The notes: generated from the sequence alone by a model not told the origin. A stretch of DNA of 64,000 nucleotides from Desulfobulbus propionicus (GCA_002748735.1 PDTC01000009.1:151738-215737), one strand, 5' to 3'; shown: positions 18,487 through 28,949, counted from the first letter of the stretch. Translations and numbers: made by a program.

Positions 18487-19050
18487 TCATGAAGCCAGCA
18501 ACCGGTCCATTATAATGGCAGCGGCCGACCTCACAGAAAGGTGATTATACCGGCCTCCACCCTGCAGCGGTTCAAGTACCATGTCCGCCTGGGACAACAC
18601 ATCCGGGGCAAGTCCCCATGCCGTCCCCAGCAGAAGGAGTATCTGTCTGCCCCGGCTGATCTGCACCCGCAGGGCATCATGGGCAAACGCCAGCTCAGTA
18701 CGTCTTGCACTGGTTGCAACCACAAGCGGTTGTTCGTCTTTTTCACCGGTCATCTTTGTGACAACCTCTGCCAGGTCGCTGGCGATGGCAATTCGCGCCA
18801 GGGCTGTCCGTCTGTCAGGATTGACTCGCCTGCCCAACCCTTCGACCCAGTGATCAATGATGTCCTGTGCCAGTCGCTGCTGTTCACCATGCGGAGTGAC
18901 AATCCAGTAGGTACCGATACCATAGGTACAGGCAGCTCTGGCTATATCGTGTATATCCAGATTGGTCACCGAAGAACAGATGACCTCGCCCTGTCGGTTG
19001 ACCACTGGATAGTGGAGCAAGGCGACATCTACCTTTGGTTCGATACCCAT
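18487..19050 (-). CDS. PF09936-type SAM-dependent RNA methyltransferase
   Basis: A 187-residue predicted SPOUT-fold RNA methyltransferase. The N-terminus (VDVALLHYPVVNRQGE) and the trefoil-knot-like C-terminus (LLLLGTAWGLAPDVLSQADMVLEPL followed by YNHLSVRSAAAIIMDRL) are typical of this small family, which is found beside trmD in many deltaproteobacteria. The start overlaps the trmD stop by one base. The target nucleotide is unknown to me. Confidence 0.82.
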   Translation of the reverse strand: MGIEPKVDVALLHYPVVNRQGEVICSSVTNLDIHDIARAACTYGIGTYWIVTPHGEQQRLAQDIIDHWVEGLGRRVNPDRRTALARIAIASDLAEVVTKMTGEKDEQPLVVATSARRTELAFAHDALRVQISRGRQILLLLGTAWGLAPDVLSQADMVLEPLQGGGRYNHLSVRSAAAIIMDRLLAS

Positions 19051-19808
19051 CAGTCTCTGTGGCCGAGACGGCGGAGCTCATCAAGGAGCCCAGCCTCTTC
19101 CAGCACCTTTTCCTCGGCCTGAGAAAACCCTGGATTACGCAACAGTTCTGGCCGACGCTGCAGGGTCAACCGCACTGACTCCACCAATCTGTACGCGGCA
19201 ATTTTTTCATGGTCACCGCTGAGCAGCACCTCGGGGACCCTGTCTCCCTCAAAATCACGCGGTCGCGTGTACTGGCCATGTTTGAGCAGACCACAACTGA
19301 AGGTGTCATTTTCAGCACTGTCGGCACATCCGAGCACACCCGGCAACAGTCGGATAATCGAATCGACCAGGACCATGGCCGCCAGCTCACCGCCGGTCAG
19401 GATATAATCGCCGATGGAAATTTCCTCATCCACATGGTGACGCCGAAAACGTTCATCAACACCTTCATACCGGCCGCACACGAGAATCAACCGCTCACAT
19501 CCAGATAACTCCTCGGCCTTGTTCTGGTTATATCGGGTACCTGCGGGCGTCAACAGCACCACCCGACCCTTTACTCCGGTTTGCCGAACCTGCCGCAGGC
19601 AGGCGACCAGAGGCTCAGGTTTCATGACCATCCCTTCGCCCCCCCCAAACGGGCGGTCATCGGTGGTCCGCTGTCTGTCCAGGGCGAAATCCCGGATATT
19701 GTGCAGGTGTATCTGGACAGCCCTATCGGCGACAGCACGCCGGATAATCCCTTCCTCGAGCGGACCGGTGAACAGCCCCGGGAAAATCGTTACAATGTCG
19801 AAGATCAT
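19050..19808 (-). CDS. trmD: tRNA (guanine37-N1)-methyltransferase TrmD
   Basis: Methylates G37 of tRNAs to prevent frameshifting. A 252-residue protein with DRPFGGGEGMVMKPEPL, LVCGRYEGVDERF and the deep trefoil-knot motif SIGDYILTGGELA. The ATG at 19808 overlaps the rimM stop (ATGA), implying coupling. Confidence 0.97.
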   Translation of the reverse strand: MIFDIVTIFPGLFTGPLEEGIIRRAVADRAVQIHLHNIRDFALDRQRTTDDRPFGGGEGMVMKPEPLVACLRQVRQTGVKGRVVLLTPAGTRYNQNKAEELSGCERLILVCGRYEGVDERFRRHHVDEEISIGDYILTGGELAAMVLVDSIIRLLPGVLGCADSAENDTFSCGLLKHGQYTRPRDFEGDRVPEVLLSGDHEKIAAYRLVESVRLTLQRRPELLRNPGFSQAEEKVLEEAGLLDELRRLGHRD

Positions 19809-20347
19809 ACGCGTTCCGGGCGATTTATCTCAAGGAGCCCAGGCGGCAGTTCCAAGACAACCCGTTCTTCATCTATCTGCAGAATAAATTCCGCCACAAC
19901 CGGCACGAGATATTCTCGGTCACCGGCAAAAATCCGCATCACATCCTGGCCGGGACGCTGGAGAAAGCCCGATACCCTCCCAAGAACCCGACCATCTGCG
20001 CTATGGGCAAGCTTTCCTTCAAGCTCATGCAGGTACAACCGGCCATTAGCTGGCAGATCATCGAGGTGTAGCCAGACGCTTCTGCCCACCAGGTGTTCTG
20101 CCGCATTTCTGTGGTCGATTTCGTGCAGCCCCAGCAGTACCATCCGCCCCTGTGGCCGAACCTGCCGCACAGTATACGCTTTTTCGGGAAATGCTTCAGC
20201 CTCGCCCAGAAAGACTCTGGGGTAATCCCGAAAGTTTTCAGGTTGACCGGAATCGGCAAAGACCTTGATCTCTCCTCGAATTCCGTGCGCCTTGACAACC
20301 TTACCCAACAGGAGATACCGGTTTTCACCGCTGCTCCCCTGCTGCAT
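19805..20347 (-). CDS. rimM: ribosome maturation factor RimM
   Basis: Binds S19 and assists maturation of the 30S head. From ATG 20347 it is 180 residues (MQQGSSGENRYLLLG...), the usual length. The frame runs further upstream through the khpA gene, but that part is an antiphase shadow. The N-terminal RimM domain has GKVVKAHGIRGEIKV. A PRC-barrel follows from about residue 105. It starts 4 bases after the khpA stop. Confidence 0.94.
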   Translation of the reverse strand: MQQGSSGENRYLLLGKVVKAHGIRGEIKVFADSGQPENFRDYPRVFLGEAEAFPEKAYTVRQVRPQGRMVLLGLHEIDHRNAAEHLVGRSVWLHLDDLPANGRLYLHELEGKLAHSADGRVLGRVSGFLQRPGQDVMRIFAGDREYLVPVVAEFILQIDEERVVLELPPGLLEINRPERV

Positions 20348-20351
20348 GACC

Positions 20352-20582
20352 CTACTCGACGATTTCGAGGCGGGACTGTTTTTTCTCTTGAGCCGCCACT
20401 GCGGCGAGCAATGAGCGCATCGCCCTGGCAGTCCGTCCCTGCTTGCCGATGACCTTGCCCAGATCCTCCTTGGCCACACGCAACTGGATGGTGCACAGGT
20501 CGTCCGTTTCCACCATGCTCACGTCTACAGCATCGGGATTGTCCACCAGGCGGGACGCCATAAACCGAGCCAGCTCATCCAT
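20352..20582 (-). CDS. khpA: KH-domain RNA-binding protein KhpA
   Basis: A 76-residue single KH domain protein (YlqC/KhpA). The G-x-x-G loop appears as IGKQGRTARAMRSLL. It lies between rpsP and rimM, its conserved position in many bacteria. The RNA partners are unknown here. It often works with KhpB, which is not in this window. Confidence 0.9.
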   Translation of the reverse strand: MDELARFMASRLVDNPDAVDVSMVETDDLCTIQLRVAKEDLGKVIGKQGRTARAMRSLLAAVAAQEKKQSRLEIVE

Positions 20583-20586
20583 GGCT

Positions 20587-20847
20587 CTAGGCCTCGGTCA
20601 ACGGAGCCGCCGGGACAGCCTTCTTGATCAGGCTTGTCACAGTTCCTGAAGGTTTGGCACCTTTGGCCAGCCAGTCGTTGAGTTTTTCGGTGTCAAGCGT
20701 GATGGCAGCTGGTTCCTGCATGGGGTCATAGGTCCCGACGATGTCCAAAAACTTTCCATCACGGGGTGATTCACTGTTGGCGACAACAATACGGTAAAAC
20801 GGTTTCTTCTTGCGACCCTTTCTGGTCAAGCGAATACGTACAGCCAT
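20587..20847 (-). CDS. rpsP: 30S ribosomal protein S16
   Basis: S16 begins [20 protein letters not shown], an unmistakable signature. The in-frame ATG at 20853 is too close to the GGAGGAG Shine-Dalgarno, whereas ATG 20847 has good spacing (9 bases) and gives the standard N-terminus. The product is 86 residues. It is the second gene of the ffh-rpsP-rimM-trmD-rplS string. Confidence 0.96.
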   Translation of the reverse strand: MAVRIRLTRKGRKKKPFYRIVVANSESPRDGKFLDIVGTYDPMQEPAAITLDTEKLNDWLAKGAKPSGTVTSLIKKAVPAAPLTEA

Positions 20848-20915
20848 GTGCATTCTCCTCCTGTGGAGTGCGGTATCTCGACAGTTTATCTGGGGTATGT
20901 GCTACTTTTTTACAA

Positions 20916-22265
20916 TTAACGCCGTAATCCCTTGGGCAGCTTACGGCGTTTACCACCGCGTACCGCCGCTTTGCCCTTGAGTTTTTTCATCATTTTCAAC
21001 ATCATCGAATAACTTTTAAGCACCCGGTTGACCTCGGCCACCGAAGTACCCGAGCCCCTGGCAATGCGCTGCCGTCGGCTCGCATTGATGATCCGGTGAT
21101 TGCCCCGCTCCTTTGCAGTCATCGAGCGGATAATCGCCTCGGTTTTTTTCAGCTCTTTTTCGTCCGGCTGCGGTGCGTCCTTGAGCTGCTTAAGCTTGTT
21201 TATCCCTGGGATCATGTTCATCAACTCGCCAAGATTTCCCATTTTCTTGATCTGCTGAATCTGATCAAGAAAATCTTCCAGGGTAAAAGCGTTTTTCTGG
21301 ATCTTCCGTGCCAGCCGTTTGGCTTCCTTCTGATCCACTACCGCCTCGGCCTTTTCAATAAGGCTGAGAACATCTCCCATACCAAGGATACGTGAGGCAA
21401 CCCGTTCCGGATGAAAGACTTCAAGGGCATCTACAGCTTCGCCGACACCGACAAACTTCACGGGCTTGCCAGTAACATTTTTGACGGAAAGCGCCGCGCC
21501 TCCGCGGGCATCACCTTCCATCTTGGTGAGGACGACACCGGTTATCTCGAGCTCCTTATTAAAGGCGTCAGCCACTGTTACCGCATCCTGGCCGGTCATG
21601 GCGTCAGCGACGAACAGAACCTCGGAAAGCTCAACCGTGGCCGCGATCTTCCGGAGCTCATCCATCAGCTCCTGATCAACATGCAACCGGCCAGCCGTAT
21701 CGATTAACACGGTGTCATGATTGCCCTGGGTTGCCTGTTGAACAGCGCTACGGGCAATATCAACCGGATGCTGGTCTGTTGAGGAAGGGAAGACCGGAAC
21801 GCCTATCTGTTCGCCGAGTACATGCAGCTGATCAATGGCAGCCGGTCGGTAGACGTCGGCAGGCACCATAAGGGGACGGCGCCCCTTACTCAGCAGCATT
21901 TTTGCCAGTTTGGCGGTCGTGGTTGTCTTACCGCTGCCCTGCAGGCCAGCCATCATGATCACCACCGGCTGACGGCCATCAAGGCGCAGCGGCTCAGCCT
22001 GACTTCCCAGGAGTCTCACCAGCTCGTCATGGACGAGCTTGATGACCTGCTGTCCTGGCGCAAGACTTGCCAGCACCTCCTTCCCCACGGCCTTTTCGGT
22101 AACCGCGGCAATAAACTCCTTGACCACGCTAAAGTTGACATCCGCCTCAAGCAGGGCAGTGCGCACCTCTCGCATGGCGTCGGCGATATTCTCTTCAGTC
22201 AGGGTGCCGTGGCCGCGCAGCTTTTTAAAAACAGCATCAAGCCGGTCTGTCAGATTCTCAAACAT
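20916..22265 (-). CDS. ffh: signal recognition particle protein Ffh
   Basis: GTPase of the bacterial SRP, binding signal sequences and 4.5S RNA. A 449-residue protein with an N domain, a G domain with GLQGSGKTTTTAKLA, DTAGRLHVD and LTKMEGDARGGA, and a Met-rich M domain at the C-terminus (SYSMMLKMMKKLKG). It heads the minus-strand translation/secretion operon, with 68 bases before rpsP. Confidence 0.97.
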   Translation of the reverse strand: MFENLTDRLDAVFKKLRGHGTLTEENIADAMREVRTALLEADVNFSVVKEFIAAVTEKAVGKEVLASLAPGQQVIKLVHDELVRLLGSQAEPLRLDGRQPVVIMMAGLQGSGKTTTTAKLAKMLLSKGRRPLMVPADVYRPAAIDQLHVLGEQIGVPVFPSSTDQHPVDIARSAVQQATQGNHDTVLIDTAGRLHVDQELMDELRKIAATVELSEVLFVADAMTGQDAVTVADAFNKELEITGVVLTKMEGDARGGAALSVKNVTGKPVKFVGVGEAVDALEVFHPERVASRILGMGDVLSLIEKAEAVVDQKEAKRLARKIQKNAFTLEDFLDQIQQIKKMGNLGELMNMIPGINKLKQLKDAPQPDEKELKKTEAIIRSMTAKERGNHRIINASRRQRIARGSGTSVAEVNRVLKSYSMMLKMMKKLKGKAAVRGGKRRKLPKGLRR

Positions 22266-22422
22266 AGTTCATTTCATACGATGAGCTATTCAATAACAGG
22301 GTGCCCACGACGTTGCCCTGATCACTGAAGGGAAACGTGAAGTTTTCGGGGGTACAACCAAGGCAGGCAGCACTGCCTATCACCGGTACGCAGCTCGTCT
22401 TCCGGCAATAACAGTTAGCCAT
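22258..22422 (-). CDS. possible small Cys-rich protein upstream of ffh
   Basis: From ATG 22422 this frame encodes 54 residues with clustered cysteines (ANCYCRKTSC, AACLGC) and a TFPFSDQGNVVGTLLLN tail. It overlaps the ffh start by 8 bases, the spacing of a cotranscribed gene. A longer frame reaches 22509. The Shine-Dalgarno is poor and I recognise no family. It may be a real small metal-binding protein or a chance frame in a 270-base gap. Confidence 0.25.
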   Translation of the reverse strand: MANCYCRKTSCVPVIGSAACLGCTPENFTFPFSDQGNVVGTLLLNSSSYEMNYV

Positions 22423-22535
22423 ACCGCAGAGATTGAAAAACTTCTGTGCAAGACTCCCGTAAAGCGCAAACGATAATAGATACCCTACTGTATCGTTCTT
22501 GTCAAGCATGGGCCATCAGGGCGCAAGGCGCCTGT

Positions 22536-23480
22536 CTACGCTGCAATGGCCCGGGCCACCCTGTCCATGGCATCCGGTGTATCTGCCTGCAGGCAGACAA
22601 TCCCGGATTTTCGCGGCAACAGTTTTTTCATCATACCAGTGAGGACGCTCTTGGGGCCCAGCTCCACAAATATCTCAACACCGGCATCAACCATAGCGGC
22701 AATGCTGTCTACCCACCGCACTCTCGAAACGACCTGTTCGGCCATTATCCGGCGGATCTCGTCAGGTCTCTGCTCAGTACTCGCTGTTATATTAAAGAAC
22801 ACCGGCAATGCCGGTGGATGGACTTCAACCGTATCGATAAAACTCCTGAAATCTTCGACAGCACCTGCAACCAGCGGGCTGTGGTTGGCAAGACTCACGG
22901 GCAGGGGAATACACTTGCCGCCCTCTTCGCGGCACAGGGCTCCAAGTCCTTCAAGCCCTTTTTCGTCTCCGGAAATAACAATCTGCTGCGGCGTGTTGTG
23001 GTTGGCGACAACGACAACGCCCTCGCCCTCATACTCGTTGAGAAGCCGTTCAATCGTTGCGATATCCAGTCCAAGAACGGCGTGCATGCCTCCGGGCCGA
23101 GCCGTCCCTTCACGCTCCATGAGCTCGCCCCGCCGGGTGACCAGGCGCAGGGCATCATCTTCCGCGAAGACTCCGGCACAGAAAAGCGCTGAGTACTCAC
23201 CAAGGCTGTGCCCGGCACTACAGACAGGCTTGAAACCGGGCAGCCGCTTCTGCAGTTGCTGCCAGCAGATAAGGTTGATCGCTGTCAGCGCCGGTTGCAG
23301 ATGAATCCCGCGGGTCAGCTCTTCCAGCGGCCCCTCCTGAGTCAAGCGGACCAGGGGATACCCGCTGATCTTCTCAGCCCGCTCAAGGAGCTCAGCGGCT
23401 TCGACGTCATCAAGAAACGGGGCACCCATACCCACATACTGGGACCCCTGCCCCGGAAAAAGTATAGCTGTTTTTTTCAT
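22536..23480 (-). CDS. fabD: malonyl-CoA:ACP transacylase
   Basis: Loads malonyl groups onto acyl carrier protein for fatty-acid synthesis. A 314-residue protein. FPGQGSQYVGMG is at residues 8-19, the nucleophile Ser92 is in GHSLGEYSAL, and the catalytic His is in LANHSPLVAG. It overlaps the lspA stop by ATGA and is the last gene of ileS-lspA-fabD. The other fab genes are not here. Confidence 0.95.
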   Translation of the reverse strand: MKKTAILFPGQGSQYVGMGAPFLDDVEAAELLERAEKISGYPLVRLTQEGPLEELTRGIHLQPALTAINLICWQQLQKRLPGFKPVCSAGHSLGEYSALFCAGVFAEDDALRLVTRRGELMEREGTARPGGMHAVLGLDIATIERLLNEYEGEGVVVVANHNTPQQIVISGDEKGLEGLGALCREEGGKCIPLPVSLANHSPLVAGAVEDFRSFIDTVEVHPPALPVFFNITASTEQRPDEIRRIMAEQVVSRVRWVDSIAAMVDAGVEIFVELGPKSVLTGMMKKLLPRKSGIVCLQADTPDAMDRVARAIAA

Positions 23481-23974
23481 CTGTCACCCACCTGTTGCTG
23501 CCTGTCCGCGCGGTCAAAAAGTACGCTGACAAAAATAAACACGGTCACGCCGATAGTGATTCCTGCATCGGCAACATTAAACGCCGGCCAATGATGATCG
23601 CCAACATACACATCAAGAAAGTCGATCACCGCTCCCTGACGCACCCGGTCAATCAGGTTGCCAACCGCACCTCCGGCGATCAAGGCCATGCCCACAGTGT
23701 ACCAGGCAGACTGTCGGCCAAAACGGTGATGGGCGATCACAAGGAGTATAAGGGCAACAAGGGCTATAGTGATGAACAGCACCTGGCGCCACAGGGCCGG
23801 AGTACCGGCAAGCATGGAAAAGGCAGCGCCATTGTTGGTCAGGTACGTCAGGTTAAAAAGCCCCGGCACGACAACCCTGGACTCATACAGGACAAACTCT
23901 CTGACAATCCACAGCTTGGTCAGCTGATCAAGGAGGATCACCACAGCGGCGATCAACAAAAAACGAAAGTACAC
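23477..23974 (-). CDS. lspA: lipoprotein signal peptidase (signal peptidase II)
   Basis: Aspartyl peptidase that cleaves prolipoproteins. A 165-residue protein with four membrane segments. It has the conserved region NNGAAFSML and the catalytic Asp residues in GGAVGNLIDRVRQGAVIDFLDV. It starts 3 bases after ileS. It would process the lipoproteins encoded elsewhere in the window. Confidence 0.95.
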   Translation of the reverse strand: MYFRFLLIAAVVILLDQLTKLWIVREFVLYESRVVVPGLFNLTYLTNNGAAFSMLAGTPALWRQVLFITIALVALILLVIAHHRFGRQSAWYTVGMALIAGGAVGNLIDRVRQGAVIDFLDVYVGDHHWPAFNVADAGITIGVTVFIFVSVLFDRADRQQQVGDR

Positions 23975-23977
23975 GAA

Positions 23978-26773
23978 CTACAGTTCCCGCACCACGTGAA
24001 CACAGCGCTGACACAGCTGCCGATGCTCCTGGTCTTCACCGACAGAACGGCTCAGGGTCCAGCATCGGTCACATTTCTTTCCCGGGGCCTGACGTATGGC
24101 AATGGCCAGTCCCGGTACCTGCTCTGCCTGTTCAACAGTTTCAGCACCCTCACTTTCCAGCACCAAGGAAGAGACAATACACAGCTCACGCAGTAACTCC
24201 TCCTTCCCCTGCAGAAAGGTGAGTGTCTCTCCTTCTGCCCTGAGCACGACCTCTGCATCCAGGGCCAGGCCGATGCGTTTATCGCGGCGGGCCGCTTCCA
24301 GCATCCGCGTGATCTCGCTACGCACTGCCAGCAGCCGGTCCCAGCGCTCCATCAGTGCGGCGTTTCTGCCTATATCATCGACGACCTGAAAATCCTGCAG
24401 GTAAATGGACTCTTCCAGGGGGCTGTTCTGCTGCATCCCGCGAAAAGACTCCCAGGCCTCGCCGGCGGTAAAGCAAAGTATTGGCGCCATCAGGCGAAGC
24501 AGGCCATCAAGGATGCGATGAATCACGGTCTGAGCTGCCCGCCGCTCGCGCGAATCAGGGGCAGAGCAGTAAAGGCGGTCTTTGCATACATCCAGATAGA
24601 TATTAGAGATAGTGGTTGTGCAGAAGTTGTGCAAGCGGTGATACACAGTATGAAACTCATACTGACGATAGGCGCGGAGAACCCGTTCAGACATCTCGGC
24701 GTAGCGTATCAGCGCCCAGGTATCCAGTTCACCCAGTTCGTCCAGGGGGACCTGGTGCCGCCCTGGATCGAAATCATAAAGATTTCCCAGGAGAAAACGG
24801 ATGGTGTTACGGATCTTGCGATAGGCGTCACTGACATGCTTGAGGATCTCGGCGCTGACCTTGACATCATCCTGGTAATTCTCACTGGCAACCCACAGGC
24901 GGAGCACCTCAGCACCGTACTGGTCGATAACCTCCTGGGGCGCCACAACATTCCCCACGGATTTGGACATTTTTTTGCCCTGGCCGTCCACCACATAGCC
25001 ATGGGTCAAGACACTCCGGTAAGGGGCTTGTCCCCGAGTGCCCACGGCACTGAGCAGGCTGGATTGAAACCAGCCCCGATGCTGATCCGATCCTTCCAGG
25101 TAGAGGTCTGCTGGTGACTGCAGCTCCGGGTGAGGTTCCAGGACGGCGGCATGACTGGTCCCGGAGTCGAACCAGACGTCGAGAATATCCGATTCCTTGG
25201 TGAATGACCGGCAGCCACAGGCGCACCTGACATTTTCCGGAACAAAGGCAGCCGCCTCGTGCCGGAACCAGGCATCTGCCCCCTCTTTGCCGAAAAGCTC
25301 ATCAATCCGGTCGCACACCTCCGAGCTTTTCAGCACCTCACCGCAGTCATCACAGGTCAAGACCGTGACCGGTACGCCCCATGAACGCTGGCGGGACAGG
25401 CACCAGTCCGGTCGTGCCGCAACCATGCCGAAAATTCGCTGCTGGCCCCAGGCTGGAGTCCAGGTAACCTCTTCAATGGCCTTCAACGCTTTTTTACGAA
25501 GATCATTCTGGGCCATGGAGACGAACCACTGCTCTGTGGCCCGGTACATCACCGGCAGCTTGCAGCGCCAGCAGTGAGGATAGCTGTGACTGATAGCCAT
25601 CTCCTTGATCAAAAAGCCTGCTGCACCAAGATCAGCGGTGATGTCGCTGTTGACATCTGGAATGGACCGTCCCTCATACTTTCCAGCCTCAGCCGTGTAT
25701 TGGCCGGCATCATTGACAGGCGAGAGGATCTCCAGGCCGTAGCGCAAGCCGGTAAGATAGTCGTCGGTGCCGTGGCCGGGCGCCGTATGTACGCAGCCGG
25801 TGCCCGCATCAGTGGTTACATAGTCGGCCAGTACCATCAATGAATCACGTGCCATAAAGGGGTGACGACACCGCCGGTGCTCCAGGGTACGGGCAGAAAA
25901 GTCGGCAAGGACGGTGTACTGTTCAATCCCGAACTCTTCAAGGCAGGGCTCCACCAGATCCTTGGCCAGCAACCATACCTCGTCGCCCACCTGAACACCG
26001 CTGTACTCAAGGTCGGGATGAAAGGCGACGGCAAGATTGGCAGGCAGCGTCCAGGGAGTGGTCGTCCAGATGAGGGCATACACCTTTTTCCCGGCAAACT
26101 GCGGGGCCACATCTTTAAGGTCGCTGACCACCGGAAACTTGACATAGATGGACGGCGAGGTGTGATCGGCATAGTCCACTTCAGCCTCGGCAAGAGCTGT
26201 ACCGCAGGTGGAACACCAGTACACCGGTTTTTTCGAGCGAACCACCGCGCCGGAAAGCAAAAGCCTGTTGAACTCTCTGGCGATGACAGCCTCATAGGCG
26301 TAATTCATGGTTAAGTAGGGGGCCTCCCAGTCTCCAAGTACCCCCAGTCGCGTAAACTGCTGCCGCTGGACCTTGATCCATTTCTCGGCATACTTACGGC
26401 AGGCGCGCCGCTTGGACAGTGTAGGAATCTCTTTTTTCTTGGCCCCCAGCTCCTTATCGACATTGTGCTCAATCGGCAGCCCATGGCAATCCCAGCCGGG
26501 GATATAGGGGGCGTTAAAGCCGTCCATTCGTCGACTGCGAAGAACGATGTCCTTGAGTACCTTATTGAAGGCTGTCCCCAGATGGATATTGCCGTTGGCA
26601 TAGGGAGGGCCGTCATGAAGGACGAAAAGCGGCCGGCCGGCGTGGGCCTCCTGGATCTTCTCATAAAGCCCTTCCCTGTGCCAGCGTTGCAGAATCATCG
26701 GTTCCCGCTGCGTCAAGTTGGCCTTCATCTTGAAGTTGGTTTTGGGCAGATTGAGTGAATCCTTGTAATCCAT
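23978..26773 (-). CDS. ileS: isoleucyl-tRNA synthetase
   Basis: Class I aminoacyl-tRNA synthetase. Start chosen at ATG 26773, with AAGAG at proper spacing. The frame is open 7 codons further upstream. The product is 931 residues. The HIGH motif appears as GNIHLGT near residue 60, KMSKS as [10 protein letters not shown], and a C-terminal zinc site as KCDRCW...CQRC. The editing CP1 domain is present. It leads the ileS-lspA-fabD operon. Confidence 0.97.
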   Translation of the reverse strand: MDYKDSLNLPKTNFKMKANLTQREPMILQRWHREGLYEKIQEAHAGRPLFVLHDGPPYANGNIHLGTAFNKVLKDIVLRSRRMDGFNAPYIPGWDCHGLPIEHNVDKELGAKKKEIPTLSKRRACRKYAEKWIKVQRQQFTRLGVLGDWEAPYLTMNYAYEAVIAREFNRLLLSGAVVRSKKPVYWCSTCGTALAEAEVDYADHTSPSIYVKFPVVSDLKDVAPQFAGKKVYALIWTTTPWTLPANLAVAFHPDLEYSGVQVGDEVWLLAKDLVEPCLEEFGIEQYTVLADFSARTLEHRRCRHPFMARDSLMVLADYVTTDAGTGCVHTAPGHGTDDYLTGLRYGLEILSPVNDAGQYTAEAGKYEGRSIPDVNSDITADLGAAGFLIKEMAISHSYPHCWRCKLPVMYRATEQWFVSMAQNDLRKKALKAIEEVTWTPAWGQQRIFGMVAARPDWCLSRQRSWGVPVTVLTCDDCGEVLKSSEVCDRIDELFGKEGADAWFRHEAAAFVPENVRCACGCRSFTKESDILDVWFDSGTSHAAVLEPHPELQSPADLYLEGSDQHRGWFQSSLLSAVGTRGQAPYRSVLTHGYVVDGQGKKMSKSVGNVVAPQEVIDQYGAEVLRLWVASENYQDDVKVSAEILKHVSDAYRKIRNTIRFLLGNLYDFDPGRHQVPLDELGELDTWALIRYAEMSERVLRAYRQYEFHTVYHRLHNFCTTTISNIYLDVCKDRLYCSAPDSRERRAAQTVIHRILDGLLRLMAPILCFTAGEAWESFRGMQQNSPLEESIYLQDFQVVDDIGRNAALMERWDRLLAVRSEITRMLEAARRDKRIGLALDAEVVLRAEGETLTFLQGKEELLRELCIVSSLVLESEGAETVEQAEQVPGLAIAIRQAPGKKCDRCWTLSRSVGEDQEHRQLCQRCVHVVREL

Positions 26774-27078
26774 GAAAAGTCTCTTACAGGACAAGGTTAA
26801 AAGAAAAGGTAAAATTTTGGGAAAAGTGTTAATTTTACCAACCTCACATCAAGTTGCAAGAGAAAAGAAAAGGTAGTGACGGGTGGAAACAACGGTAACG
26901 GGAGGAGCCGGTCGACAAAACAATAACGGTACTGATGAGGCCGGTCCGTGTACCTGCCCTCTTGTGGTGCAAGCGACCTTTTTTGGACAGTTGTTCTTTT
27001 TTTCCCCACGCTGTACGCTCCCCAGAGGGACACTCCATGACAACATTCGCTGCTGCCGCCACCAACCAAGGAGCCAAT

Positions 27079-27621
27079 ATGTCACGATTTCCTCAAAAAT
27101 GCGCTCTGTGCGGAAAAAAACGAAAGACCGAACACCACGACAACCGCCAGGTCTGCCGAAGCTGCCGTAACCTGACAACAGCGATCCGCAATGCCCCCCA
27201 GGTGGTGAAAACCCTCTGGCGAGAGCTACAGGATGAGCCGATTCTCCTCGAGCAGGACTCCCGGGTCATCACTTCGGATATCGAACTGCCTGACGTTCTC
27301 GAAGGCACCCGCTACCGGACAATGGACCGGGACCGTAACACATGGTACCTCTCTGTAAGCGAACTGGAAGGGAACCCCGTGGAAATTTTTGCGTCGACCG
27401 CCTTTGACAGGGACCACGAGCTGCAAAACAGAATCTCCAACCTCACCACCATTACCCGGTTGATCAGCCTGTTACTCCGGCACCTGTTCCTCAACGAACG
27501 CCTCACCTTTGACAAGATGCTCAAACAGATCCAACGAAGCTCACGCCAGGAAAACGACCTGCCTGATATGCTCTTTCGCGTACTGAGCCGGTACAATGTT
27601 TCGGCAGCATCACAGCGGTAA
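27079..27621 (+). CDS. zinc-ribbon protein with NrdJ-type TSCPD domain
   Basis: From ATG 27079, preceded by AAGGAG at 5-base spacing, it encodes 180 residues. The N-terminus has a four-cysteine ribbon (CALCGK, then CRSC 18 residues on). Residues 75-175 resemble the C-terminal TSCPD-type domain of adenosylcobalamin-dependent ribonucleotide reductase (YLSVSELEGNPVEIFAS, then TRLISLLLRHLF and DLPDMLFRVLSRY). No catalytic reductase part is present, so it may be a regulator or partner of NrdJ. The frame continues upstream to 26935, but without family similarity. Family assignment is by eye and moderately sure. Confidence 0.6.
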   Translation: MSRFPQKCALCGKKRKTEHHDNRQVCRSCRNLTTAIRNAPQVVKTLWRELQDEPILLEQDSRVITSDIELPDVLEGTRYRTMDRDRNTWYLSVSELEGNPVEIFASTAFDRDHELQNRISNLTTITRLISLLLRHLFLNERLTFDKMLKQIQRSSRQENDLPDMLFRVLSRYNVSAASQR

Positions 27622-27650
27622 CAGGGACCTGGGGTATTCTGCCCGCCCTT

Positions 27651-27689
27651 AAAAAAAAGCCTGCGCTCAAAAAAAATTAGCGCAGGCTT
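27651..27689 (-). terminator. rho-independent terminator of msrAB
   Basis: An 11-bp perfect stem (arms 27657-27667 and 27679-27689, AAGCCTGCGCT) is followed on the minus strand by eight T. It lies 34 bases after the msrAB stop. On the plus strand there is no T-run, so it mainly serves the minus-strand gene. Confidence 0.85.
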
Positions 27690-27722
27690 CACAAGCGATA
27701 ACAACGGCAAAACGTCTCTCAG

Positions 27723-28784
27723 CTACTCTGCAAACTCCTTTGCGAACTCTCCATATCCCTCCTGCTCAAGGTCCTCACGGGGAATAAAGCGTAGTGCCGC
27801 CGAGTTAATGCAGTAGCGGCGGCCGCCTGGTGCAGGACCGTCGGAAAAAACATGTCCCAAATGAGAGTCTCCATGTCTTGAACGCACCTCTGTGCGGGTG
27901 GTGAACAGGCTGCTATCTTCGCGTTCAACAATATGCTCATCTTTCAACGGCTTACTGAAGCTGGGCCACCCTGTCCCTGAATCAAATTTGTCCCGGGAGG
28001 AGAAAAGAGGCTCACCGCTGACGACGTCGACATAGATTCCCTCACGCTTTTCCTTCCAGAACTCGTTAGCAAAGGGCGGCTCGGTTCCTTGTTTCTGGGT
28101 CACCTTGTACTGTAGGGGCGTGAGACTCTGGCGGAGTTGTTCATCAGGGGGCTTCGTGAACCTGCCGTCCGCCTCCCCTTTTTTTTGTTCATCACCCCAG
28201 GTTTTCGCCAAATAGCCGGCCCTGCCTGAGCCCACCTTGTACCTGGTGTAATGGGCCATGTTCTTGCGAAAGTAATCCTGATGATACTCTTCGGCCCGGT
28301 AAAACGGCGCCATATCAAGAATGGCAGTAGCCACGGGCCGGGTAAACTTACCAGACTGCTCAAGACGGCGTTTCGAGGCTTCAGCTGCTGCCCGCTGCTC
28401 GTCATCCTCAACAAAGATGGCGGTGCGGTACTGTGTACCACGATCAGCAAACTGCCCCCCACCATCGGTGGGGTCGATCTGGCGCCAAAAGATATCCAGC
28501 AGTTGCGCATAGCTGACCTGAGCCGGATCATATATTACTTCCACGGCTTCATAATGACCGGTTTTTCCGGAAGTAACCTCCTCATAGGTCGGGTTCTCGG
28601 TGGAACCACCGATATACCCGACGGTCACCTCCTGGACCCCGGTGGTTTGCTCAAAGGGCGGTTCCATGCACCAGAAACAACCGCCGGCAAACACCGCTTT
28701 TTTTATTTCAGCGCTGTGCAGTGGCGTGACATGCATCATCAGCCCGGCGATCACTGTCAGCGTCATTCCCCCAAATATTCCCAT
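27723..28784 (-). CDS. msrAB: secreted methionine sulfoxide reductase MsrA-MsrB fusion
   Basis: Repairs both S- and R-methionine sulfoxide in exported proteins. Start ATG 28784 has AAGGAGG five bases upstream and gives a signal peptide ending near PLHSA. MsrA domain: GGCFWCME, nucleophile Cys36. MsrB domain: GTGWPSF, HLGHVF and the catalytic Cys in [12 protein letters not shown] near the C-terminus. The CxxC pairs that bind structural zinc in many MsrB proteins are missing, so this is the zinc-free type. An exported Msr suggests periplasmic oxidative stress defence in an otherwise anaerobic gene set. Confidence 0.93.
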   Translation of the reverse strand: MGIFGGMTLTVIAGLMMHVTPLHSAEIKKAVFAGGCFWCMEPPFEQTTGVQEVTVGYIGGSTENPTYEEVTSGKTGHYEAVEVIYDPAQVSYAQLLDIFWRQIDPTDGGGQFADRGTQYRTAIFVEDDEQRAAAEASKRRLEQSGKFTRPVATAILDMAPFYRAEEYHQDYFRKNMAHYTRYKVGSGRAGYLAKTWGDEQKKGEADGRFTKPPDEQLRQSLTPLQYKVTQKQGTEPPFANEFWKEKREGIYVDVVSGEPLFSSRDKFDSGTGWPSFSKPLKDEHIVEREDSSLFTTRTEVRSRHGDSHLGHVFSDGPAPGGRRYCINSAALRFIPREDLEQEGYGEFAKEFAE

Positions 28785-28949
28785 GTTGACCTCCTTGGCA
28801 AGCTGCACTGCCTGTCGTCGTCTGTGTGTAACGCTACCATCCTCCAATGTAGGAACTTACATGGCGTTTGGCAACGCAAAGGTCTCAGGTAATGATTACC
28901 AGATGCTGTTCCGGCTTCTCTTCCCAGGCCACCAGCGGGCGCTGCTTCT

